NCBI GenBank assembly: GCA_021731695.1 | Contig: JAKFWZ010000045.1 | Span: forward strand, 1-49,803 | Direction of reading: 5' to 3' | DNA from: Candidatus Daviesbacteria bacterium | Lineage (GTDB): Bacteria > Patescibacteriota > Microgenomatia > Daviesbacterales > UBA10151 | DNA: 49,803 nt | Shown here: in pieces, positions 45,975 through 49,803 of the stretch | Numbering within the stretch: position 1 is the stretch's first letter | How the letters are laid out: each line of letters starts with the position of its first letter | Position numbers and translations under genes: made by a program | Notes under the pieces: generated by a model | The model's database searches: none | What the model saw: only the letters and a program-made list of their open reading frames with translations | Told to the model about the DNA's origin: nothing

Positions 45975-48202
45975 TACAAATTGGCCATGGCTTTCAATAA
46001 TTCAGCCGACCATCTGTAAACATTATTACTTGAGAGGGTCTCGCGTAAATTATGCATTCTTCTAATTTGTTCTGAAGGTTTCATATCAACAGCCTGTTTA
46101 ATTGCATCAGCTGTTTGTTCGCCGTTGTAAGGATTGATAATTAAGGCGTCTTTAAGTTCTCTGGAAGCCCCTGTATATTGACTCAAAATTAAAACCCCCC
46201 GCTCATCGTCTCTGGCCGCAATAAATTCTTTGGAAACTAAATTCATACCATCATGCAAAGAAGTAACAAGACAAACGTTTGCCATTTTATATAAAGTCTG
46301 AATTTCTTCGTGATTATGATGGCGAATAATCAAAAGAATAGGGGTGATGCCATTTTTCTTGTAGATATTATTAATTCTTTCAACCTCATTTTTTACATCC
46401 TCTGAAAATTCCTGATACTTTTTAACCTTAGTACGACTTGGGGCGGCAATTTGGATAAAAGTAAAATTACCCTGATACTCGGGATTTTTATTTAAAAATA
46501 TTTCTACTGCTTTAAGCCGTTCAATAATCCCTTTTGTGTAATCCATCCGGTCAATTCCGAGACCAATATATTTTGTTTTGATACCATATTGTTTTTTAAA
46601 TTTTTCTGCCGCGAGTTTATAATCAAAATTTGCAGTTGAAATTCCGTTTGGAAAAGCAATACTAATAGGGAAGGGTTTAACAAAACTTGTGTGGTTATTG
46701 CGGGTTATAGTAAATTGTTCAAAATCAATTAATGACTCAAGTTCCCGTCCTACTGTTTCTATGAAATTATTACAATGAAGTTGAGTATGAAAACCTAATA
46801 AATCTGCACCTAACATACCATTAAGGATTTCTTTTTTCCATGGACAAATACTGAATGATTCAGGATTAGGCCAGGGAATATGCCAGAAAATACCAATAGT
46901 AGCTGAAGGCTTTTGGGATTTTACCATTCTGGGAACCAGTGCTAAATGAAAATCCTGAATTAAAACAACCGGCTTTTCGTGATGCTTTATTTCCTCTAAA
47001 ACAGTATCTGCATATTTTTGATTTACTTTAAGATACTGGTCCCAATCCTCTTTTCTAAATGTTGGACGGGTATGAGCATTATGACAAAGTGGCCAAAGCC
47101 CTTCGTTTGAAAACCCATCGTAAAATCCTTTTTCTTCCTCTTCTGTTAGCCAGACTCTTCGTAAAGTATATTTTGGTTCATCTGGCGGAACCCTAACATG
47201 ATCTTTTTTATCAACTACCAGCCTATCAGCATCGCCTGCGCCGTGTGCTATCCAAATTCCGCCTGCTGCCTGCATCACAGGTTCGATTGCAGTTGCCATT
47301 CCGCTGGCTGGAAAATAGTAACTTATTTTATTTCCGTTTTTTGTGTGTATATAAGGTTCCCTGTTTGAAACCATAAAAATGGTTCGTCCCTTAAGCGTGT
47401 CTTTGATAAATTCCTCAAGCCGTTTAGCAGTCCATGGGGAATCAATTTTTTGCAATCTTAGTCTTGCTTCCTGACTTGCGGAGAGTCGCGCCTCAGTCAA
47501 ACTAGCTCTTATATTTGTAATCTCATTAATTAACGGCCCGAATAAAAATGAATTAGTTAAGCCTTTGGTATTTTTTCTGTTACTTCCTGAGCGGGCAGAT
47601 TTTAAATTTTCAACAATTACTTTGATTGGTGCATAAATTATCCAACGCAAAATCATCAAAATAGCAATTGTTAAAAGCGAAGCCTGAACTGCAAGTCTGA
47701 TTAAATTGGTTCGCCATATTTCCTCGAGTCTTTCACTAATATAACCGGCATTTTGAATTATCATTAAAGATCCGACAACGCTTTGATCCTGATGTAAGGG
47801 AACAGCGAGAACATAAAGGGGCTTTCTATTTACAGTCATAAAATCGCCATTTGCTTTATCAGAATCCATAGCATTCGTGGCAACCACTTGGGCGGAAATA
47901 GTTGAATCAGGCACCGTTGAGGATAGAGCGATAACCTGACCCTTATTATCATAAATTCCCAAGCCTGCAAACCGTTCTTTGTCTGTAAATCTTGTAACAA
48001 TACTCTGAAGATATGACTCTGACCTATTAATAAAATTAGGTTCAACCGTTTCTTTGAGGCTTTCAGCCAGAAGAATTGAGCGAAACTGAAGGTCGCTTTT
48101 AAGCTGTTGTTCTTCCTGATTTACCTGATTAACCGTGAAGGAAATTACGATGAGAGTGATAACTGCAACTATCACAAGGAGACTTAATATGATTTGTTTC
48201 AT
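45974..48202 (-). CDS. otsA: Trehalose-6-phosphate synthase fused to a membrane sensor module
   Basis: 742 residues. A transmembrane helix (about 4-24), an extracytoplasmic Cache/PAS-like region (about 25-162, with RFAGLGIYDNKGQVIALSS), a second helix (about 168-190) and a HAMP-like helical linker (about 191-250) precede a full GT20 domain (about 273-742). In it are WHIPWPNPESF, LGFHTQLHCNNFIE, GIDRMDYTKGI and DGMNLVSKEF, which bind glucose 6-phosphate and the nucleotide-sugar. Ordinary OtsA has ~470 residues and is cytosolic. A signal from outside may set synthesis rate (inference). AAAGGAG sits 17 nt upstream, better placed for a short overlapping frame. Confidence 0.9.
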   Translation of the reverse strand: MKQIILSLLVIVAVITLIVISFTVNQVNQEEQQLKSDLQFRSILLAESLKETVEPNFINRSESYLQSIVTRFTDKERFAGLGIYDNKGQVIALSSTVPDSTISAQVVATNAMDSDKANGDFMTVNRKPLYVLAVPLHQDQSVVGSLMIIQNAGYISERLEEIWRTNLIRLAVQASLLTIAILMILRWIIYAPIKVIVENLKSARSGSNRKNTKGLTNSFLFGPLINEITNIRASLTEARLSASQEARLRLQKIDSPWTAKRLEEFIKDTLKGRTIFMVSNREPYIHTKNGNKISYYFPASGMATAIEPVMQAAGGIWIAHGAGDADRLVVDKKDHVRVPPDEPKYTLRRVWLTEEEEKGFYDGFSNEGLWPLCHNAHTRPTFRKEDWDQYLKVNQKYADTVLEEIKHHEKPVVLIQDFHLALVPRMVKSQKPSATIGIFWHIPWPNPESFSICPWKKEILNGMLGADLLGFHTQLHCNNFIETVGRELESLIDFEQFTITRNNHTSFVKPFPISIAFPNGISTANFDYKLAAEKFKKQYGIKTKYIGLGIDRMDYTKGIIERLKAVEIFLNKNPEYQGNFTFIQIAAPSRTKVKKYQEFSEDVKNEVERINNIYKKNGITPILLIIRHHNHEEIQTLYKMANVCLVTSLHDGMNLVSKEFIAARDDERGVLILSQYTGASRELKDALIINPYNGEQTADAIKQAVDMKPSEQIRRMHNLRETLSSNNVYRWSAELLKAMANL

Positions 48203-48277
48203 TTAGCTTCATATTTTACTCCTTTCCACGTCATAAAGGAAATCTGACTGAACAATTTTAGGAATAGGAGGGTGTTG

Positions 48278-48802
48278 TTATTTTGTTAGACTTTTAAAGT
48301 CTTTGTAGAGTTTCGTAATTTTAGGATCGATAATGAGTCTGCAATAAGGATTAGAGTTTCTGTTTTGTTCATAATAATCCTGGTGATAGTCTTCGGCTCT
48401 AAAAAACTCTTTAAATGGTGTAATTTCAGTAACAATAGGATCTTCATATTTATCCTCAAATATCCTCATTTCTTTTTCAGCAATTTCTTTTTGAGTTTCA
48501 GAGTGATAAAAAATTACTGATCTGTATTGTTCGCCAACATCATTGCCCTGACGATTTTCTGTTGTTGGATCATGTAATGCAAAAAATACTTCAACAAGTT
48601 TTTGATAAGAAATAATATTTGGATCATAAGTTATTTGAACTGCTTCAGCATGTCCGGTATTTCCTGATGAAACCTCCTCATAATTTGGATTATTCGTTTT
48701 TCCTCCAGCATACCCGGAGACAGCACTTTCAACACCTTTAATTCTTTTAAAAACAGCTTCAAAACACCAAAAACATCCGCCAGCAAAAGTTGCAACTTCC
48801 AT
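48278..48802 (-). CDS. msrA: Peptide methionine sulfoxide reductase A
   Basis: 174 residues. The catalytic motif AGGCFWCFEAVF lies at residues 7-18, followed by SAVSGYAGG, the GHAEAVQITYDP stretch, RQGNDVGEQYRS and the late YHQDYYEQN. It reduces methionine-S-sulfoxide in proteins using thioredoxin. The ATG at 48802 is chosen over an in-frame TTG at 48820 because TATAAT (48809-48814) lies exactly 6 nt before it, giving a leaderless mRNA; the TTG would lie upstream of the start point. Confidence 0.95.
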   Translation of the reverse strand: MEVATFAGGCFWCFEAVFKRIKGVESAVSGYAGGKTNNPNYEEVSSGNTGHAEAVQITYDPNIISYQKLVEVFFALHDPTTENRQGNDVGEQYRSVIFYHSETQKEIAEKEMRIFEDKYEDPIVTEITPFKEFFRAEDYHQDYYEQNRNSNPYCRLIIDPKITKLYKDFKSLTK

Positions 48803-48808
48803 ATTTAC

Positions 48809-48814
48809 ATTATA
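48809..48814 (-). promoter_or_regulatory. -10 element of msrA, leaderless type
   Basis: Consensus TATAAT on the minus strand, 6 nt from the msrA ATG. The -35 region is AT-rich without a clear hexamer. Confidence 0.55.
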
Positions 48815-48840
48815 TTCCAAAAGAATTTTTTCGTATATAT

Positions 48841-48869
48841 TTGCAATTTGAATCTAGGCGCGGTATTCT
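48841..48869 (+). promoter_or_regulatory. Promoter of the YtxH-like gene
   Basis: TTGCAA (48841-48846), 17-bp spacer, TATTCT (48864-48869). A leader of about 100 nt follows. Confidence 0.5.
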
Positions 48870-48890
48870 CTGATGTGTCTACCCCTTGTC

Positions 48891-48970
48891 AAAAATATCA
48901 TTTAGATATTTTTGCAAGCGATCTCCTCGCTTCGGATCGTAATATATTGAAGCGAGTCCGATAGGAGGTG
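48891..48970 (+). promoter_or_regulatory. Switch-like leader of the YtxH-like gene
   Basis: AAAAATATC/GATATTTTT (48891-48899 and 48905-48913) is a perfect hairpin. CGATC/GATCG (48919-48923 and 48935-48939) and CTCGCTTC/GAAGCGAG (48926-48933 and 48949-48956) are mutually exclusive, and CTCCT (48923-48927) can pair with the AGGAG of the perfect Shine-Dalgarno sequence AGGAGGTG (48963-48970). The layout allows a translation switch. No known class is recognised. Confidence 0.5.
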
Positions 48971-48976
48971 AAATAA

Positions 48977-49285
48977 ATGGCAAGTGCAAAAGAAGAAAAT
49001 AAAGGAAGCTCTGCAGCAATGATTGCAAGTTTAGCAGGGGCTGCAGTAGGAGCTGCTGTTGGAGCAGGTGCAATTATTTTGTCGGATAAAAAAAACCGCA
49101 AAAAACTTGAAGAAGCTTTAGAGGGTTTAAAGAAACAGGGTTTTGATGTTCTGGATATTGTTTCGAGGGAAGCAGAAACAGTTAAATCAAGATTTGAAGC
49201 AGCTAAGGAAGCAACCGAAAAAAAAGCGGAAAAGGCTGAGAAGAAAGTAAAAGCTAAAGTAAAGAAAAAAGCGAAAGCAAAATAA
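48977..49285 (+). CDS. YtxH-like small protein with lysine-rich tail
   Basis: 102 residues. A glycine/alanine-rich hydrophobic helix (about 14-36; LAGAAVGAAVGAGAIILS) and a charged helix (KKNRKKLEEALEGLKKQ) follow the YtxH general-stress pattern; the end is a repetitive K/A/E-rich tail (AEKAEKKVKAKVKKKAKAK) that may bind nucleic acid or acidic surfaces. It has the strongest Shine-Dalgarno sequence of the window (AGGAGGTG, 6 nt before ATG) and a structured leader, so high but controlled expression is likely. Confidence 0.75.
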   Translation: MASAKEENKGSSAAMIASLAGAAVGAAVGAGAIILSDKKNRKKLEEALEGLKKQGFDVLDIVSREAETVKSRFEAAKEATEKKAEKAEKKVKAKVKKKAKAK

Positions 49286-49311
49286 AGCTTTATTTCCGAA
49301 GGCTCTTAAAG

Positions 49312-49340
49312 TTGAAATAGTTTCTAAATAAAACTAAAAT
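49312..49340 (+). promoter_or_regulatory. Promoter of the nucleotidyltransferase gene, leaderless type
   Basis: TTGAAA (49312-49317), 17-bp spacer, TAAAAT (49335-49340), then exactly 6 nt to the ATG at 49347. Confidence 0.65.
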
Positions 49341-49346
49341 TCCCGC

Positions 49347-49803
49347 ATGGGAAAGATTTTAAACGTCCCCGCGTCTTTAAGAGAAATAAAAAAACTTAAG
49401 GATGAAGGGAAAAAGATTGTACTTGTCGGAGGTTGTTTTGATATTTTACATGTTGGACACATAAGTTTTTTGGAAAAGGCAAAAAGACAAGGAGATGTTT
49501 TAGTTGTACTTCTTGAATCGGATTTAACTATTAAAAACTTAAAAGGTAAAAACAGGCCGGTCAATTTAAGTTTAAATAGAGTAAAAGTTTTATCAGTTGT
49601 CTCTTCAGTCGATATCATAATTCCTCTGGAAAAAGTTTTTCAAAATTCAGATTATGATGATTTAATTTTTAGAATTTCGCCTGATATCATTGCCGTTACG
49701 AGTGGAGATCAGAACATTGCGCAAAAAAAGCTTCAGGCGAAAAAATCAGGAGGAGTTGTGAGGACCGTTATTAAAAATCTTCCGGAATATTCAACAACAA
49801 AAC
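49347..49803 (+). CDS. Cytidylyltransferase-like (RfaE2/HldE-type) nucleotidyltransferase, partial
   Basis: Runs off the window after 152 codons. The HxGH nucleotidyltransferase core is clear: VLVGGCFDILHVGHISFLEK with H35 and H38, then a Rossmann strand (DVLVVLLESD). It resembles the ADP-heptose-synthesis domain RfaE2 and related glycerol-3-phosphate cytidylyltransferases, which activate sugar or polyol phosphates for surface polymers. The R/T-x-x-R-S/T late motif is not where expected, so the substrate is open. The leaderless promoter supports this start. An antisense frame here is a shadow. Confidence 0.8.
   Translation, partial: MGKILNVPASLREIKKLKDEGKKIVLVGGCFDILHVGHISFLEKAKRQGDVLVVLLESDLTIKNLKGKNRPVNLSLNRVKVLSVVSSVDIIIPLEKVFQNSDYDDLIFRISPDIIAVTSGDQNIAQKKLQAKKSGGVVRTVIKNLPEYSTTK

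Noticed and set aside
49334-49618. Antisense frame at the right edge
   Set aside because: Lies opposite the clear HxGH nucleotidyltransferase gene with its own promoter.
1-49803. Recoded UGA (code 25)
   Set aside because: TGA ends well-defined genes such as the LCP gene (2883-2885) and the glycosyltransferase (44281-44283), and core proteins do not need TGA read as glycine.

Overview
The window reads as a chromosome segment of a streamlined, AT-rich bacterium of the Candidate Phyla Radiation (Patescibacteria), most likely the Microgenomates side. This is an inference from gene content: minimal or shortened housekeeping proteins (AlaS without its C-terminal domain, IF2 that begins at its G domain, a short HolA), RNase J, type IV pilus genes mixed with hypothetical membrane proteins, and a baseplate-J-like envelope protein. 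Genes are tightly packed, many convergent pairs touch or overlap at their stop codons, and TGA is used as a normal stop, which argues against the SR1/Gracilibacteria code 25.

Layout. 1-3573: start of a possible transposase (minus), thioredoxin, an alkyltransferase-like DNA repair protein, tpiA, a LytR-CpsA-Psr protein and a HolA-like subunit. 3570-6361 (minus): a pilus operon (PilN, PilO, a small membrane protein, an FN3-dockerin protein) behind rpsT. 6612-10260: murJ and lepA. 10351-11588: a Panacea/RelE-like toxin-antitoxin pair facing an ImmA/IrrE-like peptidase. 11829-17257: the heat-shock cluster hrcA-grpE-dnaK, then dinD and dnaJ, led by a sigma70 promoter overlapped by a CIRCE operator. 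17260-19312 (minus): four membrane or unknown genes including DUF1189. 19450-28912: the nusA-infB-(unknown)-DHH-like-(unknown)-rpsO-PRT-pnp information-processing block. 28974-34948: a membrane-anchored unknown, a protease-less Lon ATPase, RNase J and FtsK. 34945-38134: an HxlR regulator divergent from an MFS exporter, then an unknown gene divergent from a RodZ-like gene, and a small membrane protein. 38172-45185: alaS, a large actin-like/baseplate-J fusion, a PMT-type glycosyltransferase and an SGNH hydrolase. 45168-48202 (minus): trehalose synthesis (otsB and a sensor-fused otsA). 48278-49803: msrA, a YtxH-like gene with a structured leader and the start of a nucleotidyltransferase.

Two themes stand out. 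First, the DNA between genes is full of imperfect palindromic elements of several families, and some have entered reading frames. A 51-bp stretch is identical between a non-coding element (6474-6524, read on minus) and the coding sequence of lepA (8607-8657). infB carries an unrelated hairpin-type insertion at the equivalent position of its G domain, just before the DTPGH motif, and tpiA and nusA carry short GC palindromes. Second, at least ten genes have a -10 hexamer only 6-8 nt before the start codon, often with a well-spaced -35, so leaderless transcription looks common; Shine-Dalgarno sequences are confined to a minority of genes.

The most unusual proteins are a trehalose-6-phosphate synthase fused to a membrane sensor module, an actin-like ATPase domain fused across a membrane segment to a baseplate-J-like domain, a polynucleotide phosphorylase with an 86-residue RGG-rich tail, a Lon ATPase without protease domain, a DHH-family protein that lacks its catalytic motif, and a dockerin-bearing protein in the pilus operon.
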